Below, piece after piece: positions 44,345 through 57,110 of a DNA stretch of 64,000 bases. The position numbers and the translations under genes are program-made. A model generated the notes under the pieces. That model ran no database searches and was not told the origin of the DNA. It saw only the letters and a list, made by a program, of their open reading frames with translations. Each line of letters starts with the position of its first letter. Positions within the stretch are counted from its first letter, which is position 1. The stretch comes from Sporothrix humicola (lineage: Eukaryota > Ascomycota > Sordariomycetes > Ophiostomatales > Ophiostomataceae), in contig WNYE01000003.1 of assembly GCA_021396245.1 (NCBI GenBank), forward strand, positions 248,001 to 312,000. Direction: 5' to 3'.

Positions 44345-47200
44345 ATCCATGCACGTTGACTACCATTGCCAACGATATCGCCGCATCATAGCGACGATTT
44401 TATCTCGGGAGTGCTCCAGGAGACATACAGTGCGTTCTTGGAGCTTCTCTTGGGGTGTAATGCTTCTATAAGGTTAGAAGTGCTAGGAAGGAGACTTTGC
44501 GCTGTTCATATAAAGATGGCAGCAATTGACTCTCTTCGATGAAGAGGTTGAATAGGGGCGTGTATCATATATTTTCGGAAGAGGCCTCGGTACATTTACG
44601 GAAGAAAAGGATGCGAAGAAAATGGAGAAGAAAAAAAAGGGATGATACTGTTTGCCAGGGACATCTTTTTCTGTCTTGTTACTGGTTTAGAAAAACAAAA
44701 AAGACTTTCGGGCGGCGGGGAGTTTCTTCTTTTTTTTACTACTGTTTTCTTTTGTATTTCTTGTTTCCCATTTCTGGACTTTTTCTCTTTTTCTTTTCAT
44801 TGTTTTAGGAAAGGGCTCAAAATGTTTTTATAAAAAAAGAATCGACTTTAATTTTTTTTTTGTTTACCTTTGACGTCGGTGTTCATCTCATCGTGATGTG
44901 ACAAAACACGATCGTGACGTATCTCGGGATTTGATATATGATGACTGTGGGCACACCTTGAGATCTTTTTAGCCCTTGTTCGGTGAAGACACCTCGATCT
45001 AGGCAGATCCTCTCACCTGGCAATCTCTTTCACTTTACGGAGCCTTGCTTTCTTCTTATTCTTCAACTCTAATGTTCCTATTGCTTTCCTCACGTACTAT
45101 GTATGCTGACAAATATAAAACACTCCCTCGCAAAGGGCGATCTGTTCAGCTAACCCACTCCCGGCCTGCTGTCCCGGGTATCAGTCTTCAGTAATGAGTC
45201 CTCAGTCGTGGGCGTCTCTCGGCAGGTGGAAAAGTGCCGCTGGCTGCTTTTCCGTATGCATCTGAGACAACGCCTCCATCCATTCCACAAGCCCGGGCCA
45301 ACCCTCCTATATATATTTCTTTTTTCTGGTGAAGCTGGGACTTGAGACTATCGTCCACGGGCTGAAGAAATCATGAACTGATGTTTTAGCTATAGTGAGT
45401 AGATAGCAATCGTTTTCACAAGTCAAGTTATGTTTTTTCCCCTGGTATATGTCTGCATTTGGTGTCTTTTTTGTGTAATTGCGTGAGCCAAGCTTTGTGA
45501 GACTCTTACTTTCCGAGTAAGACTGATCCGTCACATTGCACTCATTTCTCACGTGTTATTTGATGTTTGTGTGTTTTCGTGGATTTTGTGTGATACAAGA
45601 CTTAGTCTGTTTGTCATACTCAGGAGGAGGCCTTGGAGGGTGGTACGAAACGAGAATAAGACAGTAAAAGAGCGAATTGATAGATGTGGAGATAGGAAAA
45701 AGCAAGCAAGTACGATTGATGTGCATTCAAGATTCAAGATGATCTACGATTGCTCTGTAGCTTGGGAGATCTGCACATGCCAACAGGGCCTCTATGGTCT
45801 GATAAAGGGACGGCAGGGTCGAATCTAGGGACGACGTAATAGAACAAAAGGACAGAAGGGGCGAAGAACAAAAAGAATTAAAAGAACAAAAAAAGATGGA
45901 AGCGAGATTCATCAAACATCCTGTAGATGAAGAAGTAATGGTCAGCAAGGGCAGCCTGGCGAATGCGGGACGGTTCGATGCCAAGCAAAAGGTCAACATG
46001 ATATTAATGAGGGAGGCGTGATAGGCGACAGGAAAAGATAGGAAAATGCAAGAATCACAAAAAATCGAAGAAAGAAGGATGCAGTTCTGTTATGTCGTGC
46101 GTCGTATTACGGTGCATGTCGATATTGGTCAATCTATTTTCATAAAAACCACCGAAAAAAAGAATGGCTGACCTCGCGGGTGCAGCGGTTGGCTGGTTGG
46201 CCGACACGGAATAAAAAAAAGGTGACAGAGTTGCAGAAAAGAGAGAGAGATGAGGACCACGAGGCAGGCTGCATGTGGTATACGGTATACGACGTAAAGT
46301 ACAGAACAGAGGGGCCACAAGGCAAGACAAGACACAAGAATGCAGAAAGCTGCACAAGACACGGGGTGGCGGTGAGAGTTGGGGAGAAGGCCGAAGCCGG
46401 ACAACGGAATTCGGGAGACGGGTCACAAAGTTGTAGTCGGGTTTGAGGAGGCTACCAAACTCCGTCGTTTTATGTCTCCTTTACTTTTGCTGTATTTTAT
46501 GATATTCTTTTATGATTCTCACAAATCAATAATACGCCGCGGGTAGACATGGCACAACATGAGGAGCGCTATTACGACAATAAAATCCCCGAACAGGAAG
46601 TCTGGTGTCAAGGAATTGGAGAAGCATATGCTTGTAAGATGTGGCCGTAGTCATTGGAGACGTCCCACAGATATCTTGCAGACATTTGGATTTGGGATTG
46701 GCTCAGGATTTGTTGACATGTTATCGCACTAAGCGCCAATGAAAAGGACAGACAAGCTTTTCTTTGAATCAGTTCCTAGCCTCGCTACTTGCAACTTGGA
46801 ACGGGGGTGTGGCTCTCCATAAAATACGGAGGCGATGTTGGATATCTTATGCCTGCATTGTCAGAAAAAACGAAATACAAATGGCGGCTCAATGTATCAT
46901 TTTCTGGCCGGTGACTCCTCTCCTGGCCCCCTCGCCCCTCTTGGCTCTTAATGACTCCGCTCCGGGTCCTATCGCAATGCAAAGGTGTGCCACGGCAGGG
47001 AGCACAGGATGTCAAGATGTGCCAGCCCGGACCAGCTGTAGGTGTTTGTCAGTCCTTGGCACATATTTTTTGTCTTTACATTGTACTCCGTATATATTTT
47101 TTTTATTTGATTTCCCTGCGAGTTTGTGAGTATCTTTGGTGTTTATTTGAGCCTTCTGGAGGCGAGCTGCAAGTGATGCTAAAAACCCCATGCCTGAAGC

Positions 47201-47225
47201 TGCATGCATATTTGATATGCATGCA
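47201..47225. repeat. perfect 11-bp inverted repeat with 3-base loop
   Basis: TGCATGCATAT, spacer TTG, then ATATGCATGCA. It could form a hairpin in DNA or RNA. No T-run follows and no flanking gene is clear, so no role is assigned. Confidence 0.8.
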
Positions 47226-47742
47226 CGAGAAGGAGGGGTGGTTTGTGCATTCTCCATTCTCCAGTCAAGTCTCCATTCACCGTCGGGCCATACGCAACGC
47301 ATTTCTTGTGTCAAATTATTCATGGTCGCTATTATTCGCCCGATTTTTTGACATGAAGATATATTTGCTTTCTGGAATGTCGACAACATGCCAGTGAAAC
47401 TCGCCTGGACTCGCCTGGAAAGTTTTGCTCCACAAGACCGCCTCTGTGCCGGAAGCAACCAAGGGGTAAGGTGGGAAAGTGAGACATGACAAGCTGAACC
47501 AACGACCCAACTAGGGACATCAATTTCACAATGCCCTTGTTAGAGACCCAGTTTGATATGTAGTGAGCTCCTGAACTATTGAGGTTCAGAGCTGTCAGTC
47601 TGTCGGATTTCAGTCTATTGTCGTCGTTGAACGCCACATATCAAAAGCTTGTTCCTTTTTTGACGGAAGCGGCCCATAGTAGCCGTGCAGCAGCCAGCGA
47701 GGCTCAACCACAAGTAGAAAAAGTCACAGCACCTGTAACCTA

Positions 47743-47934
47743 CTAAACGCCAAACTCACAACGCCCATGCTCCCATGCTCTCTCAGTCCACTCCGCTTCC
47801 TCGTACTCGGCCGACGTCTCCTTGTCCTTTCGCCGCTGCTTGCCGTTAGTCGAGTACGGGGTAAAATGAGCAAAATCGGAGAGAAAGGAGCGCGTCGTCG
47901 TATTACAGGCATAAGTCGTATTTGCAGTCGTCAT
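47743..47934 (-). CDS. possible small protein gene, unrecognised
   Basis: A 63-residue frame from ATG 47934 (MTTANTTYACNTTT) to a stop at 47743. Its centre, SFLSDFAHFTPYS, and its end, SAEYEEAEWTERAWEHGR, have a regular amphipathic, charged pattern and G/C-rich third positions unlike the surrounding DNA. That is why I list it. A GTGAGT near 47750 could be a splice donor after HGR, in which case this is only a first exon; I could not find a convincing second exon. The frame is also open upstream. No homologue is recognised, and a chance ORF is quite possible. Confidence 0.25.
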   Translation of the reverse strand: MTTANTTYACNTTTRSFLSDFAHFTPYSTNGKQRRKDKETSAEYEEAEWTERAWEHGRCEFGV

Positions 47935-48592
47935 GGCGTCCTTTTTGGCGTTGGACCGAGAGATTGATAAAGAAATAGAGGTCTGAAAGGAGCAAGAATA
48001 GCAGGGGACTAGAGGATCGCCATGGCTTGTCGCGGCTTTTGGCGTGGGAAATGGGAGCAACTGATAGCGACGATAGGGTAGATTTGGCCCTATTGATGCA
48101 ATTCAACGCGGCCATCCGTGCTTTTATCAGGCGAGCAGGCCGGGTTATGGGGACATTTGCTCATGTTCTGCTCCTTCCCCTCTTTTGGCGAATGCGAGAA
48201 ACATGCAAAACGTGTGCTCTTTTGTGCTCTTTCCTCACCTTTCCCTTTGCTGTCGCCATTTTTACCATTTTCAACCAAGTCCCCCCTGCCTCTTTCCTGC
48301 CAGCCTCCTCTTCCTTCTTCATCGAGGTTGCCGAAAGCGGGGCGGCGTGCGCCATGCAGCATCTCACTTACATACCGTTAGTAGCAGGAGCGGCAGAATT
48401 GGGGTGCAGCAGAACAAGGCAAGAGCGACGGTCGGTGCAGCTTTCAAGATAATAATCATAATTTGCACACGGCTGGATTCTGCCCCGGCGTGCAAAAGGA
48501 CATTCACACAGTGATAAGAGAAGGTAGCACTCCGACACACTCACACTTCTCCGCGTATTTTTGAACACGCAGGGTCCTGGCAAGACGAACAT

Positions 48593-48612
48593 AAAAAAAA
48601 AAAAAAAAAAAA
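48593..48612. repeat. A20 homopolymer run
   Basis: Twenty consecutive A on the plus strand in non-coding DNA. No cDNA-like or retroposed sequence is recognised upstream of it. Confidence 0.9.
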
Positions 48613-50768
48613 CTTGTCGAAAGAGGCGGAAAACGGCTGCGCGCAAGCGGCCCCATCCTGCATATTTAGTGGTGTGAAGTCTGGTTTTAGTGACAAGGGG
48701 CGGCGGGGTGTTACTTTGGGACTTGTGTCGAAATGGGAAGGAGCTCAGTGCAAGTCAAATGTGTCAAAAGCTCAAAAGATACGACGGACTCACAATTTGT
48801 GCCGTTACCCCAAAATAACAATAAAGAAATAAACTTTCTGTGAGCATTAGCGAACGGACTTTCACAGACTTATCTGATCGAGCAAGATCACCACTCTTCA
48901 ACTGCTGCCTTGACTTTCTGGCACCGCTGCCTTGCCGTTTCGCTGAATATCGCGCGATGAGGTGCTCAGGCACCGGATTTCAAAGGCTGTCGTGCTTGTT
49001 GATTCCTCAATTTCAATGCCCTTTTCACGGTCTTCAATTTCTATTAAACTGAAGCCTGCGGCATGATGCACCGAGGACCACTGAACATCACCACAAAATG
49101 TAAATATTGTTTGTAGTAAACAACCAGCGACGCAAGGCTCCGACATTCGCTCCTGCCCTTGATATCACTACAAGGGAGCTTCCAAGCCGCGTTCATCTCA
49201 TAATTCTGGGTCTGGAGCGGGGGAAACGAGATGGGAAAGAGCAAACGAGGCGAGCGAGGGAAGGCAGGAGGAGGGTCGTGGTGGTTCCACCTTCCACTTC
49301 CACGAGCGGGCCATCCATCCCAAAGGAGGGAGCAGATAGCAAGAGCCAAGGCCAGAAGACGAAAGAAAACGAGAAACACGAAGAGAAAAACGATGCATAT
49401 AAAAACGATTTCCCAGTAAATACTCGCCAGCGCCGAGGGACCCCGTCGGTGCCGTCCCGTGCTTTTTTGCCTGCCCGTAATTTTTAAGAGCCTGAAAAGT
49501 TTAAAATCTTTTCTGCAAATTCGCCGCCGAATGCTGTGTTTTCTTTCTTCCCTTTCTTTCACCGCAAAATGCGTCGGCGCTAGGACGGCTTTGATAGCCT
49601 AAAATGCCAGTCTAAAACCGGCCTACCCTGCTAACTCCCCTCACTGGCGTGCCCTGGGGGCGACCCCTGGGGTGCATGTTCATCGTCCCATTGCGCCTTC
49701 CCAACTGAGAAATGCGTTGCTTTTTGCGCGTCTGCATGCGCCCAATGATGAATGATCCGCAGCAAGAGCCACCCTGTGCAAGACAACCCCACCCCACCTG
49801 GCGCGCCTGGTCGCTCACTGTTTTTCGCAGTCGTCTCGTTCCTGCCCACTCTGGCAGACTGGCTTCCCCGAGCTCTCTGCTTCTGGTGTGGTGGCGTTCT
49901 TGCAGTGTCTCTGATTTTCTTGTGAAAGTGATGCAGCCTTCTCGCCGTTCCTTCCTATATTCGGCGCTTTTGCTCATGTTCGTACATACTGATGTAAGAT
50001 TCTCCAGATATGCGAGCCTCGCACCCCCTCAATGACAAGCTTGCGGGCTCGCTTTCCGTTGTAACACCGTCGTAAAATCTCCGTTCGTAGTTGCCCTTTC
50101 CTTGCTGCCTTGCTGTCGACATATTTCCTATTATTTCACCTTGCCTCCCTTGGCACTGCTCTTTCCCTACTTGCTCTTATCCGTTTCCTTTGCTCCTGCT
50201 TTTTTTTTTTTTTAATTCCTCTTGATCTTCCCCCCCTTTTCGTTTTTGACTTTCTCTTCCTTTCCTTTCCCTCCTTTTTCTTTTCCCCGAATTCAAACAT
50301 CGAAATATCGCCAACTAACATCTTCTCACGTCTTCGCAAGTCCGCCAGCCATGCCTTGTCATCTCTCCGACTCCACGGCCCTGAACTAAAAGCGACGCCT
50401 CTGCTTCCTAGCGTGTTTCCTTCCACGCACACACCCCCCTTCGGCGGACACATCGGTCCTCTTTTGACCGCAACGGCGCTTGTGTTTTTTGGGGTCTTGG
50501 CTGGCCAGTCGCGGCTTTACAGTGCACAGTGGACGCCGCGCGGATCTCCAGCACGCAAACACGCCAAAAAGTTAGCAGGGAAATCGCTGCTAAAGGCGGT
50601 CATTATTAAGCTTGGCCGACAAAAACATTTCTACCAAATCCCTTTCACCTGCTTTTTTCCCTGGCCGTTTTTTTGCCTGTTCTATCTTTTCTTTTACTTT
50701 TTTTTTCTTACGTCTTTATCTTTAGAGGATTGATTGTCACGTTGCTCTCGCTGGCTGTTTTCTTTCCG

Positions 50769-50866
50769 CCTTTCTCTCTTCCCTTCCTCTTTCCCCTCCC
50801 CTCTTCCTCCTCTCTTCCTTTCTCTTTTTTCTTCCTCTTTCTTTTTTTTTCTCTTCCCTTCCTCTC
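50769..50866 (+). repeat. 98-base uninterrupted pyrimidine tract
   Basis: Every base from 50769 to 50866 is C or T on the plus strand, 134 bases before the ABC transporter ATG. Shorter C/T-rich blocks precede it from about 50160. It is probably in the leader or core promoter. Confidence 0.9.
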
Positions 50867-50999
50867 GCGTCTCCTCTACCCTCGAGCGTCTGATCCTTTT
50901 CTCACCTCATTGACGCCAATCGCTCGAGTTTCTCCAAATCCCACCCCCCTGCTCAGCTACACATCCTGAGCAGTCGAAACAGCGTGGGGGTTTTCCAGC

Positions 51000-53900
51000 A
51001 TGGCCGTTGCGTCATGCTCCTGGCCGATATGGCGCGTTGACGATTTCACGGTCTGCTTCCAGCGCGAGTAAGTTTTTTTTCATTGTTGTTGTTGGCTCGA
51101 GCTTCCTTTCACAATGCACTCATTGTGATGCACCTCTTTGTCCTCCCTCTTATCGCGACTGCTAACATTACTCCCCCAATAAAGCTATCTTAAAACTCTT
51201 TTGCCGATTATTGTCCTTTCCCTTTCGTTCCTTGTTGCCGCCTTCCAGACCATCCGCCGTGTCGGCAAATTAAAACGGAAGCAGCGCCAGTCCGGTCTCG
51301 GCTACCAGGGTCTGCGCCAGAGACTCGACAGCCAGTCGTCTGCCGCCGGCCGCACTGAGCTCCCTGTTCCCAGCCCTCTCGACAGCGACGACGAAAGCAA
51401 CGGCGCTTCTGCCAACCGCAGCAGCACTGCCGTGGCCGACGATGACGACGACAACAACGACAACGAGGACGCCGATGACGGCCTCGTGATCGGTGGCGGC
51501 CCCATTAACCTCGCCCGCACCACCACCAAGGGCTCGATTGTCCAGGCCGACCGCCCGACCGGCCAGTCTCTCTTGATCGTTGTTGAGGAGCTTGCCGTTG
51601 CCGGTCTCATTGCTGTGAATGTGATTGCTCTCGCCAAGGGTGGCTTCTCCGGACACGAAACTGACGGCGATGCACCTGCTTCCAAGGGCCACGCGGCTGC
51701 CATTGTCGGCCTCGTGACCTGGCTGTACGCCGGCCTCTTTGTCAACCTGCGCCTAATTGCCGGTGTCTCTGGCAAGACGCGCTGGCAGGTCCCCAACTTG
51801 TGGAACCACACCGCGATCATCTACTCGGCTCAATGGCTCTTCTCGATCGTCATCTTCCGCTCCGTCCTCGTCAACCCGACGTCGCACCTCGCCAAGATTC
51901 TCGTTATTGTCGAGTTCTCCCTGACTTCGCTCCTTTTCACCCTCGCCATCACCACCCGCAAGGGCAACAAGACTGCTCTTCTGGAATGGGAGGATGGTCT
52001 GGAGCCTTCGCGCGAGGGCCTCGCCTCGATTCTCTCGGATTTCACCTTCACCTGGGTCGACCGCATCATGTGGGAGGGCTACAAGGAGCCTCTGGAGATG
52101 GAGCGCATCTGGAACCTGGACCCTAAGGACAAGGCTGGTGCCGTTCTGGCTCGGTACCGCAAGGTCAAGAAGACCCTGTCGCTCAGCGTCCACCTGCTGC
52201 TCTACTTTAAGCGCGAGCTTCTTGTCCAGACTGGCTGGGCCATTATGTCCGGTATCTTCACCTTCGCCCCAACCATGCTGCTCAAGGCCATCCTTGAGTT
52301 TGTCGAGCACCCCGATGTCGCCCCGCGGAATGTCTTGTGGTTGTACGTTATCCTCCTGCCAATCACTGATCTGATCCGCTCGTTTGGCGACAACCAGGCC
52401 CTCTGGGTCGGCCGCAAGATCTGCATCAACATCCGCGCCATTCTTGTCGGCGAGATTTACGCCAAGGCTCTCCGCCGTAAGGCTGCCGCTGGCAGCGACA
52501 CTGTCCTCGGTGACAAGGCCGACAAGGCTGCGGCCAAGGCCGAGGCTAGTGCCAAGGAGGCTGGCTGGGTTGCTTCGATCAAGCGCAAGCTTGGTCTCAA
52601 AAAGGCCGACCAGAACTCCGCCAATGGCAGTGTTACGAACGGCGCCGCTGCGACAAACGGCAACGACGAGGCTGCTAACGGTGCCTCTGCCAAGAAAGAG
52701 GGCGAGGCCTCGGACGACCAGGCCAACATTGGTACCATCATCAACCTCATGTCCGTCGACAGCTTCAAGGTCTCCGAGGTCACCGCCTACCTGCACTTCC
52801 TGGTCGCTTCCGCACCCACCCAGCTTCTCGTGTCCATCTATCTGCTGTACCGCGTTATGGGTCTCAGTGCCATCCCCGGTTTCGTCATCATGGCCCTGCT
52901 CCTTCCTGTCAACATTGGCTTCGCCAAGGCTTTCCACTCGACCCAGAAGAAGATCATGGCTGCCACCGACAAGCGCATCCACGCCACCAACGAGATCCTC
53001 CAGAACATCCGTATCGTCAAGTACTTCGCCTGGGAGCTCCGCTTCGGCAACATTGTCGATGAGAAGCGTCGCGCCGAGCTTCTCGCCCTGCGCAAACGAT
53101 ACATGATCTGGGCTTGCGCCGTCGCTGTCTGGAACACGGTCCCTATCCTGATTACCTTCTGCTGTTTCCTGATCTACACCATTGTCGAGAAGAAGCCCCT
53201 GTACCCGTCTGTCGCTTTCACCGCCATCTCTCTGTTCATGCTGCTGCGCTACCCGCTTGACCAGCTCGGTGACATGATTGCCCACGTTCAGGAGTCCCAG
53301 GTCTCCATTGACCGTATCGAGGAGTTCCTGACCGAGGACGAGACCGAGAAGTTCGACCAGCTCGGCCTCGACAACATCGACGAGTCCACCGGTGAGCGCG
53401 TCATTGGTTTCCGCAAGAACGCCAACTTCATCTGGGGTGGCAAGGATGTCGTGGCTGATGACGGCTCGATGGCTTTCCGTCTCCTTGATCTCAATGTCGA
53501 CTTCCAGATTGGCAAGCTCAACGTCATTACTGGCCCCACTGGTTCCGGCAAGACCTCTCTGCTCATGGCTCTGCTTGGCGAGATGACCCTAATCAACGGC
53601 AAGGTGTACTTCCCCGGTGGCCGCAGCCGTGAGGATGTTCGCCCCGACCCCGAGACCAACCTGGCTGAGACGTGCGCCTACGTCGCTCAGCAGGCCTGGC
53701 TCGTCAACGCTTCCATCAAGGACAACATTCTCTTCTCGTCGCCCTTTGATGAGCAGCGCTACCGCGACGTTATTGTGGCCTGCGCCCTGGAGCGCGACCT
53801 CCACGAGACCCTGGACAACGGTGACGAGACTCTGGTCGGCGAGAAGGGCATTACTCTGTCTGGTGGCCAGAAGCAGCGTATCTCTCTCGCCCGTGCTCTG

Positions 53901-56480
53901 TACTCCAACTCCCGCCACCTGCTTCTGGACGACTGCCTGAGCGCTGTTGACTCGCACACTGCTCAGTGGATCTTCAATAACTGCATCCGCGGCCCGCTCA
54001 TGCGCAACCGTACTTGCATCCTGGTCACGCACAACATCTCGCTCTGTGTTCCCTTCTCCGACTTTGTCATCGTCATGAACAACGGCCGCATCACCAACCA
54101 GGGCCCGTCCCAGGAGGTTATTGCTTCCGGCGTGCTCGGCGAGGAGGTCCTGCACAAGTCTACCACTGGCGCTGCCGACATCTCGCGTATCCCCTCTCGC
54201 GTTCCGTCGAGCGTCGGTGATGAGGCCGAGAACGGCGACGGTGCTACGCTCATCGATAACGGCGGTGCTGCGGATCCCTCTCTGCCCAGCAACGGTAACG
54301 GTGCTGCCGGTGCCAAGAAGAAGAACAAGGGCAAAAAGCAGGATGCGCTCGAGGAGACCAAGGCTACAGGCGCCGTCAAGTGGCCGGTTATGAAGCTTTA
54401 CCTTGGATCCATGGGCCCGTGGTGGTTCTGGGTTGTCGCCATCTGCGTTTTCTCGTCGCAGCAGCTCTCTCTCGTTGCCTCCAACCTGTGGATCAAGGAG
54501 TGGTCGAACCAGTACGCCGAGGAGGCTACTGCCGTCGCCTCCATGGCTGCTTCGCGTCTGAACTCGACCCTCGGCTCGCTTGGCATTAGCCCTGCCAGCC
54601 AGACCACTCTGTTCTCTCGCTCGCTGTCGCACGTCTTCTCGCCCAACACTGTTAACCACATCACGTCGGTCTCGCAGTCGTGGATTCCCAAGAACTCGAC
54701 CGTCTTCCAGGCCGACTCGGCTCTCGAGGCGCTGATGGCTCCCGAGGTCAACGCCCACTACTACATCACAGTTCTTGCTGCCATTGGTCTGGTTGGCGCT
54801 TTGTTCGCCTTCATCCGTGATCTGTGGATCTTCTTCGGCTCGCTGACTGCCTCGTGGAAGCTTCACAACCGCCTGATGCACTCAGTGTCGTTTGCGCGCT
54901 TCAAGTTCTTCGACGTGACCCCTCTCGGCCAGATGATGAACCGCTTCAGCAAGGATCTCGAGGCTGTCGACCAGGAGGTGGCTCCCGTGGCCATTAGTGT
55001 CATGACGTGTGCCCTGGCCATCTGCATTACGATTGTCCTGATCGCTTCCATCACGCCTGGCTTCCTGGTGGCCGGTATCTTCATCACCGCCCTCTACGTC
55101 CTGCTAGGCAAGTTCTACCTGGGTGCGTCGCGCGATCTCAAGCGTCTTGAGTCCGTGCAGCGCAGTCCCCTGTTCCAGCAGTTTGGCGAGACGCTCTCGG
55201 GCGTCACGACCATCCGTGCCTACGGTGACGAGCGCCGCTTTGTCCGTGACAACCTGGCGCGGATCAACTCGCAGCTCCGTCCCTTTATCTACCTGTGGGC
55301 GGCTAACCGCTGGCTCGCTTTCCGGACGGATCTCCTGGGTGACTTTGTTTCCTTCTTCGCCGGTGTTTTCGTTATCCTGAGCCTGGGTACCATTGACGCT
55401 GGTTCTGCTGGTATCTCTCTGAGTTACGCCATTGGCTTTGCCGAGAACATTCTGTGGCTTGTGCGCCTGTACGCTATGAACGAGCAGAACATGAACTCGG
55501 TGGAGCGGATTAAGGAGTACCTCGATGTTGAGCAGGAGGCGCCGGCCGTTGTTGACGAGAACCGCCCGCCCGCCAACTGGCCGAGCCAGGGCTCCGTCGA
55601 GTTCATTGACTACACCACCCGCTACCGCGCGGAGCTCGACCCTGTGCTGCGCAGCCTGACGTTCCGCATTGCCCCCCACGAAAAGGTCGGTATTGTTGGC
55701 CGCACGGGTGCCGGCAAGAGTTCGCTGGCGCTTGCCCTGTTCCGCGCCCTCGAGGCCGAGACGGGCAAGATCCTGATTGATGGTATGGACATTGGCATGA
55801 TTGGCCTGCGCGACCTGCGCGAGTCGATTACGATTGTGCCGCAGGAGCCGACGCTGTTCATGGGCACGATTCGCACCAACCTGGACCCCTTCAACACGTT
55901 CACGGACGAGCAGATCTTTGCTGCACTCCGCCGTGTGCAGCTGATTGGCCCCGACGAGTCGATCCCGTCGAGCCCTCGTGCTGCGACACCGACCACGGCG
56001 GCCGAGACCGTGGCTGCCACGTCCGCATCGGCGCCTCCCTCGCCGACGGCCACCAACAAGAACGTGTTCCTCGACCTGTCGTCGGCGGTCACCGAGTCCG
56101 GCTCGAACTTGTCGCAGGGCCAGCGCCAGCTGCTGTGTCTTGCACGCGCGCTGCTCAAGAACTCGTCGATCCTGCTGATGGACGAGGCCACGGCATCCAT
56201 CGACTATGCAACCGACTCCAAGATCCAGGAGACGCTGCGCGAGCTGACGTCGACGATTGTGACGATTGCGCACCGTCTGCAGACGATTGCCGACTACGAC
56301 AAGGTGCTTGTGCTGGACCGCGGCTCGCTGGTGGAGTACGGGCACCCCTGGGAGCTGATGAAGAACAAGGACGGCGTGTTCCGGTCAATGTGCGACATGA
56401 GCGGCGACTACGAGGCGCTGGCCAAGGTGGCCAAGAAGGCGTACCAGGACAAGAACCTTATTGATGTTGAGGAGCAGTAA
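51000..56480 (+). CDS. ABCC/MRP-type full-size ABC transporter
   Basis: Exons 51000-51067 and 51185-56480; 117-nt intron starting GTAAGT with branch GCTAAC; product 1787 residues. Layout: N-terminal extra membrane domain (TMD0-like, after an acidic Asp/Asn-rich segment near residues 70-110), TMD1, NBD1, linker, TMD2, NBD2. NBD1: Walker A GPTGSGKTS near 806, signature LSGGQKQR near 914, Walker B LLLDDCLSAVD, where Asp replaces the catalytic Glu as is usual in ABCC NBD1. NBD2: GRTGAGKSS near 1528, LSQGQRQLL near 1665 and ILLMDEATASID with the Glu present. TMD1 carries a long Ala/Asn/Lys-rich insertion (about residues 465-540). The layout resembles the yeast YBT1/BPT1 vacuolar exporters more than plasma-membrane YOR1, but the substrate and membrane are not determined by sequence. 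The first exon supplies the ATG and 22 residues. Confidence 0.93.
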
Positions 56481-57110
56481 TGGGGATGTGAGTTGGCGGA
56501 TACAGAAAAAAAGTTGTACATATACAAAAAATGTCTATAATTGGGCGGCTGTTCTTGTTTCTTGTCTAGTCCTGTTTTCTTGTCTTATTATTTTCCTATC
56601 TCCTTTTTCTTTTTACGTTGTCTTTTTTCCTTGGTTCATTCGCTCCTGTCTTTTTACACCAAATCTTGGGCTCTCGCCATAGATGTTGGATAGACACGAG
56701 GGCGCGGCGTTTTACTTTCTCATGGCGCAGGCAGTTTATCATTTCTATAAACAAATAAAAGCTTTGGAACTTGTATTTTTGTTAAAATAAGTGAATTTGT
56801 GTAAACCGAGTGTTTTGTGCGCTCCGTTGTAGATTGGTGGTGGCAATTTGATAGCAGCCTTGCCCCTCACTATGAGAAGTATGGCCAGCCAACGCTAAAG
56901 CATATCCTTCTGTAACCTATTTCGGAACCCAACGTCTTTCCTTCACAACTCAAAGACTTCGTTTCATCACACCATTCATTATATATACTCTCTTTGTCCA
57001 CCAACCTCATTATTCGTGAGCACATTTCACAGTATATTTCCTATCGACTCTCTTCCGGCATGCAGTCGTCATAGCCGACGCAAAAGAAACAAACCCCTCC
57101 AGCCATAGTC
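56481..57110. other. intergenic region ABC transporter / ATG10
   Basis: 630 bases between two plus-strand genes; AT-rich with a TATATATA run near 56985. Nothing else recognised. Confidence 0.4.

Larger units (their letters stand above)
44345..50999. other. 6.7 kb gene-poor stretch between SEC61 and the ABC transporter
   Basis: No confident gene. Base composition is mixed, with AT-rich blocks, a 20-base A run at 48593-48612, a short perfect hairpin at 47201-47225, one weak small ORF (47743-47934, minus) and a 98-base pyrimidine tract near the right end. Sequence from about 50000 is C/T-rich and is likely the promoter and leader of the ABC transporter gene. No transposase, tRNA or rRNA is recognised. 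Confidence 0.4.

Noticed and set aside
42902..44350. 482-codon minus-strand frame opposite SEC61
   Set aside because: Shadow of the SEC61 exon; acidic low-complexity translation with no recognisable fold.
46055..46426. Minus-strand ORFs rich in Cys/Phe/Leu around 46.1-46.4 kb
   Set aside because: Low-complexity translations from A/G-rich DNA; overlapping frames are equally open and none shows a domain or splice-consistent gene model.
13585..47090. Scattered copies of TACGGAGTA (about 13590, 26545 and, reversed, 47084)
   Set aside because: Short motif widely scattered in filamentous-fungal DNA; too few copies and no common flanks to define an element here.
51753..53285. 510-codon minus-strand frame opposite the ABC transporter, and similar frames at 53589-54881 and 55104-56345
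   Set aside because: Same codon-bias shadow effect; the plus strand carries intact ABC motifs over the whole length.
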